Source: Arcobacter sp. EP1 | GTDB taxonomy: Bacteria > Campylobacterota > Campylobacteria > Campylobacterales > Arcobacteraceae | Direction of reading: 5' to 3' | DNA: 64,000 nucleotides | NCBI GenBank assembly: GCA_001655195.1 | Contig: LPNY01000122.1 | Coordinates: 23,194 to 87,193, forward strand | Part shown: positions 54,624-64,000 of the stretch, piece after piece | How positions within the stretch are numbered: position 1 is the first letter of the stretch | Layout of the letters: the number at the start of each line of letters is the position of its first letter | Made by a program: the position numbers and the translations under genes | Notes under the pieces: generated by a model | Database searches by the model: none | Seen by the model: only the letters and a program-made list of their open reading frames with translations | Told to the model about the DNA's origin: nothing

Positions 54624-57263
54624 TTAAATTGTATAATCTTGGATATCATCAGCACTTAGGGGAATTACCAAGGTAAACTCAGCCCCTTTAAAAGTTTGTT
54701 TTTCAAAATTAAATTCAATATTCTCTACACTGATGGTTCCTTGCATATGTTTAGTGATAATTTCACGACTCATATGTAACCCTATACCTGTTCCTTGAGA
54801 TTTGTGCTTAGTTGTAAAGTATGGCTCAAAAACTCTATTGATAATTTCTTCTGGAATTCCACCTGCGTTATCTTTTGTTTTAATAATAAGAAAGTCATCT
54901 TTTTTATAAAGATTGATAAATATATAACGAGAACTAATCTTCCGTTCAATAAATTCATCTTTTGAGTTGTTTAAAATATTCATGAGTACTTGAATAATTT
55001 CATTTTCGTAGCTTTGTATCTCTAGGTCGTCTAGATTTTTAACAAGTGTTATCGCTGAGTGCTTAAATTTTGAGCTTAAAATATTGAGTGTTTTTTCAAT
55101 ACTTGTTTTCATGTTGAAGGTTGTACGTTCTTTATCCATGTTAAAGAAGTTTCTAAAATCATCAATGGTATTTGAAAGATAGCTTGTTGCATCCATAATA
55201 TTATCAAGTGCCTTATCAACATCTTCCTCACTACGAATATTGAGTTTCTTCTTCATTTTTAAACCACTAGAAGAGGTGGAAATTATGGATAGTGGCTGTC
55301 TCCATTGATGTGCAATATTCTCTAACATCTCACCCATTGCTGCCATTTTTGATTTTTGAGCTAAGATATTATCTTTTTCACGTATTATACGCTCGTTGTT
55401 TGCTGTTTGCTCTACTGCCTCATTGACTTTTGTTTCCAATGAACTATTTAACTCTTTTTGTTCGTAAATGAGTTTTGAAATATTTGATGTCATATCGTTA
55501 AAAGATTTCTCAAGTTGTCCAACTTCATCTTCTGAAGTGACTTTAATACGGTAATCAAACTCGTTATTGGCAAACTTAGTAGTACCAATCAAGAGGTTTT
55601 CAATTTTACTAGTGATTAAATTAGAGACTAAAATAGCAATGACCACTACAAGAAGAATCATTATAAATGTAATTATTGATAACTCATTAATTATTTTATC
55701 AATATAAGCCGTAATACTAAGGTTATTAGTTCTTAGATTTTCTTCCATTGCTGCCGTTTGATTTTGTAGGATTTTATCCACATTACGTTTTGTTTGCATG
55801 GCGGCACTATGGAACTCATCCACATTTGCTCCAATAGTGACAAATCCAAAGCCACGTTTTGTTAAACCATATTGTCCTGTATAGTAGGGAATTGTTGCCG
55901 CAGTTGTCAGTTTCCAGACCTTTGACCAATAAATAATAAATGAACCATAACCACCATCTTGAGTAATCTCCATCCATCCTTTACATTGAGGTGCAAAATT
56001 AAGATATCGGCAATCTAAAGCGATTTCTCCACGCTCTTTTAGTTGCGTCAAATTAGGTCTTTTCTTAAGACTTTGTTCCTCAAAAGTAGGATAACTCGCT
56101 AAAAAATCTGATAAGTTTTTAGCGTGTGATTTTTCATATTTTTCTTGAATATCAGCACTCACCCAAGGAGCTACTTTTTCACCTGTTTTTTTATCAAAAC
56201 CTACAATAAAATAATCTCTTGGGTGGGAAATATTTTTACCTAAATAGTCCCACATGAAAGCGTAGTTCCCATCACTTGCATTGGTGATGTCTTGTTTTAT
56301 CTGTGATGTGGTTGGATCAACTGTATCAGTAAATTCCATAATATGGCGATGGTCAAGTGCTAGTGAAATATATCCTACTTTTGAATCATTTTTGAATACC
56401 GGAGTAATAAAACGAATAATTCCATCAAATTTTGTTCCTACGGGATTCTCTTTTCCTGCATAGGCATGATTTTTAGGCTCAAACTCAATTCCCATTTTTT
56501 TTGCTTTTTGTTGAGTAAAGGTTCCAATAACTTTTGATGGAACATAAGCTCCAATCACTTGAGAAACATAAATATCACCTTTTTTCAAAGATTGTATTTT
56601 GGAGAAATACTCTTCAGCTTGAATGTAGGTGTTTTTTTTGATTGTAATGTTCTGTTTTTCTATTTTTATTTGAGAGATTTTGTAGGTCTCATCTCCTTTC
56701 AAATTTAAATAGGCAATTTCTTTGTAGATTGGGATGTTCATCATTTCTATTTGTTGAGGATTAGTATAGTGAAATTCTCTATTGTTATCTTTAATACTTG
56801 AGTGTTGTTTCTCAACTATTTTTTCAGGTTGTTGTTTTATACTTTTCCAACTGTTTGTAGTCTCGTTATAAGCGTATTTTTCGTGAAGGGTGATTTCTGA
56901 TGTTTTTGAATTGTAGAAATCTTCGATAATTTTCTGATTAAGTGGTAATTTTGATAAAAAGAGTAAATCCTTATCTCTTTCATAAAGAAAAGCGGCAACG
57001 TTTTGTGCAATTTGATAGGAAAATTTCTCTAAAGAGATTTGAGATTTTTTATCTAACATTTGAATACTATCATCAATAGCTTTATTGGCAGTTGTTTCTA
57101 TTATTTTTTTATTGCTTTCAAAACGTGATACGGTATTTTTTGTAAAATACTCTTCGAGAAGTAAAGCCCCCGTTACAGCGATATAAACAATGATAAGAAG
57201 AGGAATAACTTTGATTAAAATAAATAATAATATAAGTTTAGCTTTTATAGATAGTTTTTTCAT
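54624..57263 (-). CDS. Cache-domain sensor histidine kinase
   Basis: 879 aa from ATG 57263; the TTG one codon upstream is not needed. Membrane helix at about 10-32, a very long periplasmic part of about 490 residues with double-Cache features (VGYISLALDHRHIMEF; GNYAFMWDYLGKNISHPRDYFIVGFD), helix 2 (about 525-550), HAMP, coiled coil, then the kinase core with AAMGEMLENIAHQWRQPL (His652), NILNNSKDEF, DNAGGI and GTGIGLHMSRE. It reads an external small molecule, probably an organic acid or amino acid as in other Cache sensors. No regulator is joined to it; the divergent REC-PAS-coiled-coil gene at 57434 is the nearest candidate partner. Confidence 0.9.
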   Translation of the reverse strand: MKKLSIKAKLILLFILIKVIPLLIIVYIAVTGALLLEEYFTKNTVSRFESNKKIIETTANKAIDDSIQMLDKKSQISLEKFSYQIAQNVAAFLYERDKDLLFLSKLPLNQKIIEDFYNSKTSEITLHEKYAYNETTNSWKSIKQQPEKIVEKQHSSIKDNNREFHYTNPQQIEMMNIPIYKEIAYLNLKGDETYKISQIKIEKQNITIKKNTYIQAEEYFSKIQSLKKGDIYVSQVIGAYVPSKVIGTFTQQKAKKMGIEFEPKNHAYAGKENPVGTKFDGIIRFITPVFKNDSKVGYISLALDHRHIMEFTDTVDPTTSQIKQDITNASDGNYAFMWDYLGKNISHPRDYFIVGFDKKTGEKVAPWVSADIQEKYEKSHAKNLSDFLASYPTFEEQSLKKRPNLTQLKERGEIALDCRYLNFAPQCKGWMEITQDGGYGSFIIYWSKVWKLTTAATIPYYTGQYGLTKRGFGFVTIGANVDEFHSAAMQTKRNVDKILQNQTAAMEENLRTNNLSITAYIDKIINELSIITFIMILLVVVIAILVSNLITSKIENLLIGTTKFANNEFDYRIKVTSEDEVGQLEKSFNDMTSNISKLIYEQKELNSSLETKVNEAVEQTANNERIIREKDNILAQKSKMAAMGEMLENIAHQWRQPLSIISTSSSGLKMKKKLNIRSEEDVDKALDNIMDATSYLSNTIDDFRNFFNMDKERTTFNMKTSIEKTLNILSSKFKHSAITLVKNLDDLEIQSYENEIIQVLMNILNNSKDEFIERKISSRYIFINLYKKDDFLIIKTKDNAGGIPEEIINRVFEPYFTTKHKSQGTGIGLHMSREIITKHMQGTISVENIEFNFEKQTFKGAEFTLVIPLSADDIQDYTI

Positions 57264-57367
57264 CAATACTCTTTATAAATAATAATTATATAGTATATCA
57301 AAAAAAGAGGAATTATATTAGCTATAATTTGGAAAATAATGATTCTTTAAGAGAACTATTAATCTTT

Positions 57368-57385
57368 CATAATATGACTATTATG
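57368..57385. promoter_or_regulatory. Inverted repeat in the divergent kinase/regulator promoter
   Basis: CATAATA (57368-57374) and TATTATG (57379-57385) around TGAC, 12 bp before TATACT (57397-57402), a likely -10 box of the gene at 57434. Possible operator. Confidence 0.3.
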
Positions 57386-57433
57386 TTATTTTTTGATATA
57401 CTTAACATAAGAATTGTTTAAGGAGCTACTCTA

Positions 57434-58756
57434 ATGAAAAACTTAGAAGAGTTAAAAAATATAGCAAGTAATTTTCGTGTCCTTTATGTTGAAGATGATA
57501 CTGCAATAGCAAGCACTTTGATTAATTATTTATCAAAGTTTTTTAAAGAAGTAATTTATGCAAAAAATGGAGAAGATGGCTTAGCCTTATACAAACAAGA
57601 TAGTTATGATATTGTAATTACTGATATTAATATGCCTAAAATGACAGGTCTAGAGATGTCTGAAAAAATTAAAGAGATTAATTCTCAACAAAATATTATT
57701 GTGATCTCTGCTTACTCAGAAGTTGAAAACTTCCTTACCTCTATTAAACTTGGAATTGATGGCTATATTATAAAACCTGTTGATTATACTGATATGAACC
57801 GAATACTTTTTAAAACAGTTATTAAAATAAAAGCTTTTAACGATAATCTAGAAAATGAAGCCAAACTGGAAACATTAGTTAAAAAAATCGCTAAAAAAAA
57901 TGGTGAACTTAAACAATATACCGATGTAATTGATAATGTTGCTATTGTTTCAAAAACTGATTTAAAAGGAAATATCACCTATATTAATGATTTCTTTTGT
58001 GAAGTTTCAGGATTTACTCGAGAAGAACTTCTTGGAAAACCACATAATTTAATTCGTCATCAAGATATGTCAAAAAGTGTTTATCAAGAACTCTGGAAGA
58101 CAATACAATCTGGTAAGATTTGGGAAGGAACTATCAAAAACAAGGCTAAAGATGGCAGTCCTTATTACGTACATGCTGTAATTACCCCAGTGTTTCAATC
58201 TGATGGAAAAACTATAAGTGAGTATGTTGGAATTCGTTTTTTAACAACGAATGAAGAGGTTGAAAAACGGGAATTTAAGAAAAAAGTTATGACTAATCAT
58301 TTAGAATTTAAAAAAACCTATGTAAATTCTGTTGAGCTTATTGCAGAACTTCAAAACGAGATAGAAACGTTAAAAAATGTAGATAATTCTCATCAACACG
58401 AAAGTGATGGATATAAAGCTAGATATAAAAAAGCATTAAATCAAGTTGACTTCTATGAAAAAGAGATAAAGCGTACAGAAGAACGTTACGTAAAAATGAT
58501 GAATGTAACAAAGCAGAATATGGAAAAAGTTACACATTCTCATAAAATAGCTTTACAACGAATTGACAAACTTGAACGACAAGTTCATAAATATAAAGAG
58601 GAAGAATCAAGTCAATCTAAAGAGATAATAAGACTCAATGACCAGCTTAATGCACAATATAAAATTATTCATGAACTAAGAGATACTATCAAAAATATTG
58701 ACAATGAAAAAAAGAAAAACCCCTCACGAAAAGGGTTATTTGATAATTTTATGTAA
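57434..58756 (+). CDS. Response regulator REC-PAS-coiled-coil protein
   Basis: 440 aa. Receiver with LYVEDDTAIASTL, acceptor Asp64 in ITDINMP and IKPVDY; PAS (about 165-275) with INDFFCEVSGFTREELLGKPHN, IRHQDMSK and WEGTIKNKAKDGS; then about 160 residues of coiled coil. Closest in this window to 2464-3771 and to the partial gene at 63605. No enzyme or DNA-binding domain. AAGGAG precedes the ATG. Its end overlaps the convergent kinase gene at 58736 by 21 bp; an AACCC/GGGTT hairpin inside the overlap may end both transcripts. Confidence 0.87.
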   Translation: MKNLEELKNIASNFRVLYVEDDTAIASTLINYLSKFFKEVIYAKNGEDGLALYKQDSYDIVITDINMPKMTGLEMSEKIKEINSQQNIIVISAYSEVENFLTSIKLGIDGYIIKPVDYTDMNRILFKTVIKIKAFNDNLENEAKLETLVKKIAKKNGELKQYTDVIDNVAIVSKTDLKGNITYINDFFCEVSGFTREELLGKPHNLIRHQDMSKSVYQELWKTIQSGKIWEGTIKNKAKDGSPYYVHAVITPVFQSDGKTISEYVGIRFLTTNEEVEKREFKKKVMTNHLEFKKTYVNSVELIAELQNEIETLKNVDNSHQHESDGYKARYKKALNQVDFYEKEIKRTEERYVKMMNVTKQNMEKVTHSHKIALQRIDKLERQVHKYKEEESSQSKEIIRLNDQLNAQYKIIHELRDTIKNIDNEKKKNPSRKGLFDNFM

Positions 58757-61357
58757 AACTATTTTAAAGGTTGCCCCTTTTGCGTTATTTTCAACTGTTA
58801 AACTACCTTTTAAATGTTTTTCAATAATTATTTTTGACATATATAAACCTAACCCTGTACCGTTAAACTCCTCTTTTGTTGTAAAATAGGCTTCAAAAAG
58901 TTTCTCTAAATTCTCTTTTGGAATTCCTCCTGCATTATCACTAATAGTGATATAAATTTTATCTTCTTGTTCTTTGATAAGTACATCTATTTGTTTTTGC
59001 TCGATTTTTTTACCATCGAATGCCTCTTTTGCATTCTTGATTATATTTAATAAAACTTGTATGAGTTCTTGTTTATATGTCGAGATAGTTAGTTCTTCAT
59101 CATAATTGAGTTTAATATCAACACTGTTATTTTTTAATGAAGCTAAAATAATAGAGAAGATTTCATTAAATATGGTCTTAAATGTTGTCGTTTCTTGGTT
59201 TTTGTCTTTTTTGAAAAAGTTTCTAAAGTCATCGATTGTTTTTGATAAAAACTGTGTTTGTTGAGCAATATTTTGTGCTGTTTCACGAGTCTCTTCTTTA
59301 TCTAACATATCCAAGTCAATATCTGCAATAATATTATTAGCTGACATTGATATGGCAGTAATAGGCTGTCGCCATTGGTGAGCAATCATACTAATCATTT
59401 CACCCATTGCTGCATTTTTTGATTGCATTAGCATGAGTTCTTCTTTTTCATCTAAAGCCTTTTTTAAATAGACCTCTTCAGTTATTTCTCGCATAATTCC
59501 CATGTAATTGACAATATTCTCATCTTTATCCAAAATTGGAAGTATAGTTGCAGTTTCCCAATATTCAGAAGCATCTTTTTTACGATTTCTAAATATACCA
59601 CCCCATGTTTTTTTATTGCTGATTGTTTTCCATAAATTATTGTAAAATTCTTGATTATCTGCCGTTCCATATTTTAAGATTCGTGGATTTTTTCCAATGA
59701 TTTCATCCTTTGAGTATCCAGTGATATTACAAAAGTTGGGATTCACATAAATAATATTTGCATTTATATCTGTAATTACAATAGAAATTGGAGCACTTTC
59801 AATAACAGTTTGTAGTCGTTTAAGTTCCTCTTCTAAATTTGTTTTATCAGTGATATCTTTAATGGTTGCTACAATAAGTTCGTCGTTATTAACATCATTT
59901 TCTAAGTATGCAATGTTTTCTTCAATGGTAAGATATTTTTGAGTAATACTGTTTTTAATTTTATAGATTAGTTGAGAGTTTATTTTATGGGTTAAAAGAT
60001 GTAGATGTGATGTATTAACTCTTTCTAAATCATCATCAAAAATTAGATTTTGAAGTTCTTTGTAGGAGTTAATGTCTTTTTTATTTTCTATACCTAGTAG
60101 TTCACATAAACTATCTGATAAATAAAATTCATCACTACTTAAATTATACTTCCAATATCCCATATTTGCCACTTTCAAAGCAACCTCTAGATTATATTGG
60201 TTTTCATAGAGTTTAATCTCTAAGTTTTTAGTTTCTGTAATATTAGTATGAAAGCCAACCATACGTATAGCTTTTCCAGTTTTATCAAAATAGGTTTTTC
60301 CTCTATCTAAAATCCAAACCCAACTTCCATTCTTGTGTTGCATTCGATGAATGTTTTTATAGTGGCTTGTTGTACCTTTTTGGTTTTCTGTTATATCTTT
60401 GAGAGCTTGCTCTTTGTCATCAGGATGGACGCGCTTATCCCACTCTTCTAGGTCGCTAGGTATTTCATGCTCTTCGTATCCTAACATGGATTTCCAGTTT
60501 TTTGAAAAATAGACTTGGTCTGTAAGTAAATCCCAATCCCAAATACCATCTTGAGTTCCTTGAACTGCATATTCGTAACGTGAGAAAACAATTTCATTTT
60601 CTTTTTTTAAGTGTAAAATTCGATTATAGTGTTGTTCAATAGTTTCTTGGTGCTTGGAAATACGCCTAGTAAACCAGAGGGATATAATTGCTAATGAAGA
60701 AGCAATGGTAATAATAATGAAGATAAGTATAATATTTTCTTTTTTAATTTTATCCAAATAAGTAAAATAATCATTTGTAGGAAGAGATATTCGTATTCCA
60801 CCTCTTAAGTCTCCAATTTTATATTCTTTATGACATGTTATACATGTTTCTGTTACTTTAAGTGGTCCCATAAAATGGAACATAGAATTATTTTGTGATA
60901 ATTTTGTGTAGTAAGGTTTTTCTGGATTTTTTTCAAGATATGTTAATGCTTCATGTTCAAATTTGTCAGCTTTATTTTCAGGATTAATAGGATTAAGACT
61001 AGTTATTCTAAAGTAGTTTTTATTTGTTTCATTGCCAATTCTCATTATTTCTCTTGTCATCCAAGCAGGATTAACTTTTATAAGAACAGAACCATCTTTT
61101 GCTAATAGTGTATTGTTTTTTAAGTAGGGATTTGGTTGAAGACCTTCTACTTGCTTAACAAAAACGCCACCATGATTTGAATTCCATTGTCGAGTTGCTA
61201 GTATATTTTTAAAATTTGAAATAGCTTCTTTTGTAATCATAGTTTCATAAAGTACTTGATTATCTTTTATATGATTATTTAGTTTGTAAATAATAAAACT
61301 AATAAACATAAACCCAAAAAGTATCAGAATATAGATTAGCTGATGACGATTCTTCAT
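58736..61357 (-). CDS. Tll0287-like haem domain-PAS-histidine kinase
   Basis: 873 aa from ATG 61357 (AAGG before it); the frame opens 13 codons earlier inside the preceding gene. Helix at about 9-28, then a periplasmic domain of the DUF3365/Tll0287 type with CITCH (Cys172, Cys175, His176) for covalent haem c and DLRGGIRISLP after it; a second helix (about 212-233); three PAS domains (about 260-380, 390-510, 520-640); kinase core AAMGEMISMIAHQWRQPI (His660), NIIKNAKEAF, DNAGGI and GTGLGLYMSK. The haem suggests sensing of redox state or a gas such as O2 or NO (inference). It lies 8 bp after the CheY-like gene, in one operon with the PhnD-like kinase. Confidence 0.9.
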   Translation of the reverse strand: MKNRHQLIYILILFGFMFISFIIYKLNNHIKDNQVLYETMITKEAISNFKNILATRQWNSNHGGVFVKQVEGLQPNPYLKNNTLLAKDGSVLIKVNPAWMTREIMRIGNETNKNYFRITSLNPINPENKADKFEHEALTYLEKNPEKPYYTKLSQNNSMFHFMGPLKVTETCITCHKEYKIGDLRGGIRISLPTNDYFTYLDKIKKENIILIFIIITIASSLAIISLWFTRRISKHQETIEQHYNRILHLKKENEIVFSRYEYAVQGTQDGIWDWDLLTDQVYFSKNWKSMLGYEEHEIPSDLEEWDKRVHPDDKEQALKDITENQKGTTSHYKNIHRMQHKNGSWVWILDRGKTYFDKTGKAIRMVGFHTNITETKNLEIKLYENQYNLEVALKVANMGYWKYNLSSDEFYLSDSLCELLGIENKKDINSYKELQNLIFDDDLERVNTSHLHLLTHKINSQLIYKIKNSITQKYLTIEENIAYLENDVNNDELIVATIKDITDKTNLEEELKRLQTVIESAPISIVITDINANIIYVNPNFCNITGYSKDEIIGKNPRILKYGTADNQEFYNNLWKTISNKKTWGGIFRNRKKDASEYWETATILPILDKDENIVNYMGIMREITEEVYLKKALDEKEELMLMQSKNAAMGEMISMIAHQWRQPITAISMSANNIIADIDLDMLDKEETRETAQNIAQQTQFLSKTIDDFRNFFKKDKNQETTTFKTIFNEIFSIILASLKNNSVDIKLNYDEELTISTYKQELIQVLLNIIKNAKEAFDGKKIEQKQIDVLIKEQEDKIYITISDNAGGIPKENLEKLFEAYFTTKEEFNGTGLGLYMSKIIIEKHLKGSLTVENNAKGATFKIVLHKIIK

Positions 61358-61365
61358 GGTATACC

Positions 61366-61758
61366 TTAATTTTCGAGTTGAATACTTGCTAAACAATCTA
61401 ATAGTGTTTGATAGGTGATTGGTTTAGTAAGATAGATATGTTCCAAGTCATTGGGAATTACATGTTCTCCTCTTGATGCTGTGATGAAGACTATTTTTAT
61501 ATTATTATTGATTTGATGAATATTTTGAGCCATTGTCACCCCATCCATTTTTGGCATTTTAATATCTGTTAAAACAATAGAAATATCGGAATTATTTTTA
61601 AAAGATGCTAATCCTTCTTCTCCATTACTACAAATGTGCACATTTTTAAAGAGTTTTTTTAAAAACAGGCCTGTACTTTCGCGAATAGACTCTTCATCTT
61701 CTACAAATAGGGCAGTTAGGTTTTCAACTTTTTTTTTGATTTCTAATATATTACCCAT
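61366..61758 (-). CDS. CheY-like single-domain response regulator
   Basis: 130 aa, just a receiver: LFVEDEESIRES, acceptor Asp65 in LTDIKMPKMDG, Thr in FITAS and the Lys of LTKPITY. It overlaps the upstream kinase gene by 8 bp and is followed by the haem kinase, so it may carry phosphate between the two kinases or to a phosphotransfer target (inference). No HPt gene is nearby. Confidence 0.9.
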   Translation of the reverse strand: MGNILEIKKKVENLTALFVEDEESIRESTGLFLKKLFKNVHICSNGEEGLASFKNNSDISIVLTDIKMPKMDGVTMAQNIHQINNNIKIVFITASRGEHVIPNDLEHIYLTKPITYQTLLDCLASIQLEN

Positions 61759-63499
61759 GACTTTCCTTTGATTGGACGATTTCCCTTGGTAGGGTGATTT
61801 TCATACAGCAACCTATTTTAGTGTTGATGGCTTTGATATCACCTTGAAGGTGTTTGTTGATAATTGTTTTACTCATATAAAGACCTAGTCCTGTTCCATT
61901 TTTTTCTAATTTAGTAGAAAAATAGGGTTCAAAAACTTTATGAATCAAATCTTCTTCTATTCCACCCGCATTATCATGAATGCTGATATAACTATTTTTT
62001 TCATCTTGTTTAATATTGAGCAAAATCATACGATCTTCCACTTGACGCTCCATTAATGCCTCTTTCGCATTTGAAATAATGTTGATTAAAACTTGCATAA
62101 GTTCTCTTCTGTAGGTTTGAATTTCATATTTTTGATCCATTTTAATATGAAAAGTAATTGCATGATTATCTAAAGATTTTTCCACAATACGTAAAACATC
62201 TTTAATAATGTCAGAGATATAAATAGTATCAAGGTTTTTATCATTTTTGAAAAAATTTCTAAAGTCATCAATTGTTTGTGATAACTCTTGCGTTTGGTAT
62301 AAAATATTTGAAACATGTTGTTCTAATACTTTTTCATCTAAATTTTTTAACTCGATATCAACTTTAATATTATTGGCATCCATAGCAATAACTGCAATAG
62401 GTTGTCTCCATTGATGTGCAATGAGTGAAATCATCTCACCCATTGCCGCATGACGTGATTGGGTTAGCATCATTTTGTCTTGCTCTTTGATTTTTTTTGT
62501 TTGCAGAATTACTTGTTCTTGAAGATTAATTTTCATCTTTTCACTCATGCGATACTTTAGAAAAGAAAAAATGACAATAAATACGCCTAACAACCCAATA
62601 AAAAGTTTAATAATATCTTCTTGGTTATATTCAGGTATATCTTTGTAATAAGCAAGCCTAAATGTTTTGAAAATTTCATCAACATGACGGTAATCTTCTG
62701 GAACATTCCAGCTTTTATAAAGCCCATCACGAGCTGCAGGCATGGTTGGATCAATACTATTCATAACTTTAAAAACATCATTAACAAGGGTTTTATCAAC
62801 ATGAGGAGCATAAGCAAAAGCCAATTCAGGATAGAGACTTGAACTAATTTTAATAGGATAACCTAATTTTTGTTCATTGATAACATATAGGTCTGTTTTT
62901 TTAAATAAGCCTTGACTTAAAAAGTGTTCATACATCCCTGTACGAATAACTCCTACATCGTAGTTGCCTTTAAGAACCTCTTCAATGACTTTTTTTTGTG
63001 ACCCAATAAAACTAACAAGATTTTTATTAATAGGATCTATCCCTTGCTCATAAAGTTCTTTATATCCTATTAACCATCCTCCAAAACCTAGTGGTGCATT
63101 AGCTGCAATGGTTTTATTTTTAATATCTTTAAGTTTTTTAATATGATTTTTTTGGGTGATAAAAACGGAACCAAATTCACTCATATAGTATTGGTTATAC
63201 ATTGTTAGCATTCGTGAAATCCCAAACTCATATTCAAGTTCAGTATAGATTGCCGGTTGTGTAATTAGAAAGTCAACTTTTTTCTCTTTGATAAGTTTTT
63301 TAATAATATGGATTTTATTAGGAGCAATTGGGAGTATTTTAAAATCATAAAAAGGTATCTCTTTATTGAGAAGTTCAATGGTTGCATTCCATCGATTTAG
63401 TGTGGTTTGCTCATCAATATTAGAATTAATATATATTGTTATGGTTTGCGCATAAAGTGAAAATGATAATAGAAAGAGTAAAATAACAAATCGTATCAT
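61751..63499 (-). CDS. PhnD-like binding domain fused to histidine kinase
   Basis: 582 aa. Signal peptide (FVILLFLLSFSLYAQT), a periplasmic PhnD/phosphonate-type binding domain (about 20-270; YINSNIDEQTTLNRWN, VDFLITQPAIYTELE, KTIAANAPLGFGGW), membrane helix (about 294-314), then the kinase with AAMGEMISLIAHQWRQPI (His362), NIISNAKEAL, DNAGGI and GTGLGLYMSK. The ligand-binding part thus belongs to the sensor itself, whereas the pair at 1-2379 has it as a separate protein. First gene of a kinase-CheY-kinase operon. Confidence 0.9.
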   Translation of the reverse strand: MIRFVILLFLLSFSLYAQTITIYINSNIDEQTTLNRWNATIELLNKEIPFYDFKILPIAPNKIHIIKKLIKEKKVDFLITQPAIYTELEYEFGISRMLTMYNQYYMSEFGSVFITQKNHIKKLKDIKNKTIAANAPLGFGGWLIGYKELYEQGIDPINKNLVSFIGSQKKVIEEVLKGNYDVGVIRTGMYEHFLSQGLFKKTDLYVINEQKLGYPIKISSSLYPELAFAYAPHVDKTLVNDVFKVMNSIDPTMPAARDGLYKSWNVPEDYRHVDEIFKTFRLAYYKDIPEYNQEDIIKLFIGLLGVFIVIFSFLKYRMSEKMKINLQEQVILQTKKIKEQDKMMLTQSRHAAMGEMISLIAHQWRQPIAVIAMDANNIKVDIELKNLDEKVLEQHVSNILYQTQELSQTIDDFRNFFKNDKNLDTIYISDIIKDVLRIVEKSLDNHAITFHIKMDQKYEIQTYRRELMQVLINIISNAKEALMERQVEDRMILLNIKQDEKNSYISIHDNAGGIEEDLIHKVFEPYFSTKLEKNGTGLGLYMSKTIINKHLQGDIKAINTKIGCCMKITLPREIVQSKESHG

Positions 63500-63604
63500 C
63501 TTTATCCTTTATAAATAAAATAATCTTCTTATAGTTATTATTTTATTATTACAATAATTATATTAAAATAAAGACAAAGTTACAAGTTGAAAGGAACTAT
63601 TATT

Positions 63605-64000
63605 TTGGAATTAAAAGAATTAAAAGAATTTTGTTCTGATTTTACCGTTTTATATGTTGAAGATGACCCAAATATTGCCGATAACTTTCAACGCTACTTA
63701 TCGAAACTTTTTAAACAGGTTGATTATGAGGATAATGGTGAAGATGGATTAGAAAGCTATAAAATAAACCGTCACGATATTGTTATTACAGATATTACTA
63801 TGCCCAAAATGGATGGTTTAAAAATGTCAGAATATATAAAAAGTATCAATTCTGAACAAAATATCTTAATCACCTCTGCTTACTCAGAAACAGAAAAGTT
63901 TATCCATTCAATCAAAATTGGTATTGATGGGTATATTTTAAAACCAATCGATTATGAGGCACTCAATTTACTTCTTTATAAAGTGGTAAAAAAACTTAAA
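63605..64000 (+). CDS. Response regulator, N-terminal part (REC-PAS-coiled-coil type expected)
   Basis: The frame begins at TTG 63605, with AAGGA 9 bp before it, and runs out of the window; 132 residues are visible. Receiver: VLYVEDDPNIADNF, acceptor Asp63 in ITDITMPKMDG, then SAYSE and LKPIDY. The start ELKELKEFCSDFTVLYVEDD is so close to that of 57434 that the rest is probably PAS plus coiled coil. Divergent from the PhnD-like kinase, a likely partner. Confidence 0.82.
   Translation, partial: MELKELKEFCSDFTVLYVEDDPNIADNFQRYLSKLFKQVDYEDNGEDGLESYKINRHDIVITDITMPKMDGLKMSEYIKSINSEQNILITSAYSETEKFIHSIKIGIDGYILKPIDYEALNLLLYKVVKKLK

Noticed and set aside
1-64000. CRISPR arrays, IS elements, tRNA or rRNA genes, prophage
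   Set aside because: No regularly spaced repeats, transposase or integrase motifs, or tRNA-like cloverleaf sequences were seen by reading; a covariance search was not possible.

Overview
The window looks like chromosome of a Campylobacterota bacterium, most likely Arcobacteraceae (inference). The DNA is AT-rich. Many histidine kinases carry the GEM-x4-IAHQWRQPL-type box common in that phylum. The [NiFe]-hydrogenase operons follow the Wolinella-type order hydABCDE, and a fatty-acid degradation set recalls Arcobacter relatives rather than Campylobacter or Helicobacter. I saw no rRNA, tRNA, CRISPR, IS or phage genes.

Layout. 0-6.8 kb: signalling block with a partial PhnD-like binding protein, a membrane histidine kinase, REC-PAS-coiled-coil proteins and a REC-kinase. 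6.8-11.3 kb: housekeeping genes (37-aa membrane protein, LOG-family protein, M23 peptidase, aspartase, CPXCG zinc protein, YebC). 11.4-17.1 kb: a 1388-aa BvgS/EvgS-type hybrid sensor and a REC-REC-kinase. 17.2-28.9 kb (minus strand): M48 lipoprotein, DUF3108 protein, thioesterase, acyltransferase/hydrolase fusion, then fadE, fadJ, fadI and fadD. 29-33.1 kb: fumC and acnB. 33.2-50.6 kb: hydrogen block. 50.7-54.6 kb: chemoreceptor and small proteins. 54.6-64 kb: second signalling block with three kinases (Cache, Tll0287-like haem, PhnD-like sensors), a CheY-like regulator and two REC-PAS-coiled-coil proteins, the last cut by the window end.

The hydrogen block is the most interesting part. A TetR regulator is translationally overlapped with a HupUV-like cytoplasmic hydrogenase. 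Its large subunit ends exactly at the last ligand His, with no protease-cleaved tail, and carries Ile and Phe at the two gas-channel positions that mark H2-sensing hydrogenases. Two Tat-exported, cytochrome-b-linked uptake hydrogenase operons follow (hydABC + hydDE, and hydABCDE-hypF). A 14-bp palindrome close to TGAATGnnCATTCA occurs before the TetR operon (1 copy), hydA-1 (2) and hydA-2 (3), and is the best candidate for the TetR operator. I infer an H2-response circuit in which a sensor hydrogenase works with a TetR repressor instead of the classical HoxJ/HoxA two-component pair. Two further oddities are an Asn in place of a proximal-cluster Cys in HydA-1 but not HydA-2, and HydE proteins that look like degenerate HypF.

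Metabolically, fatty acids (fad genes), aspartate and fumarate (aspA, fumC), the citric-acid cycle (acnB) and H2 would all feed a respiratory chain, surrounded by an unusually dense sensory apparatus.
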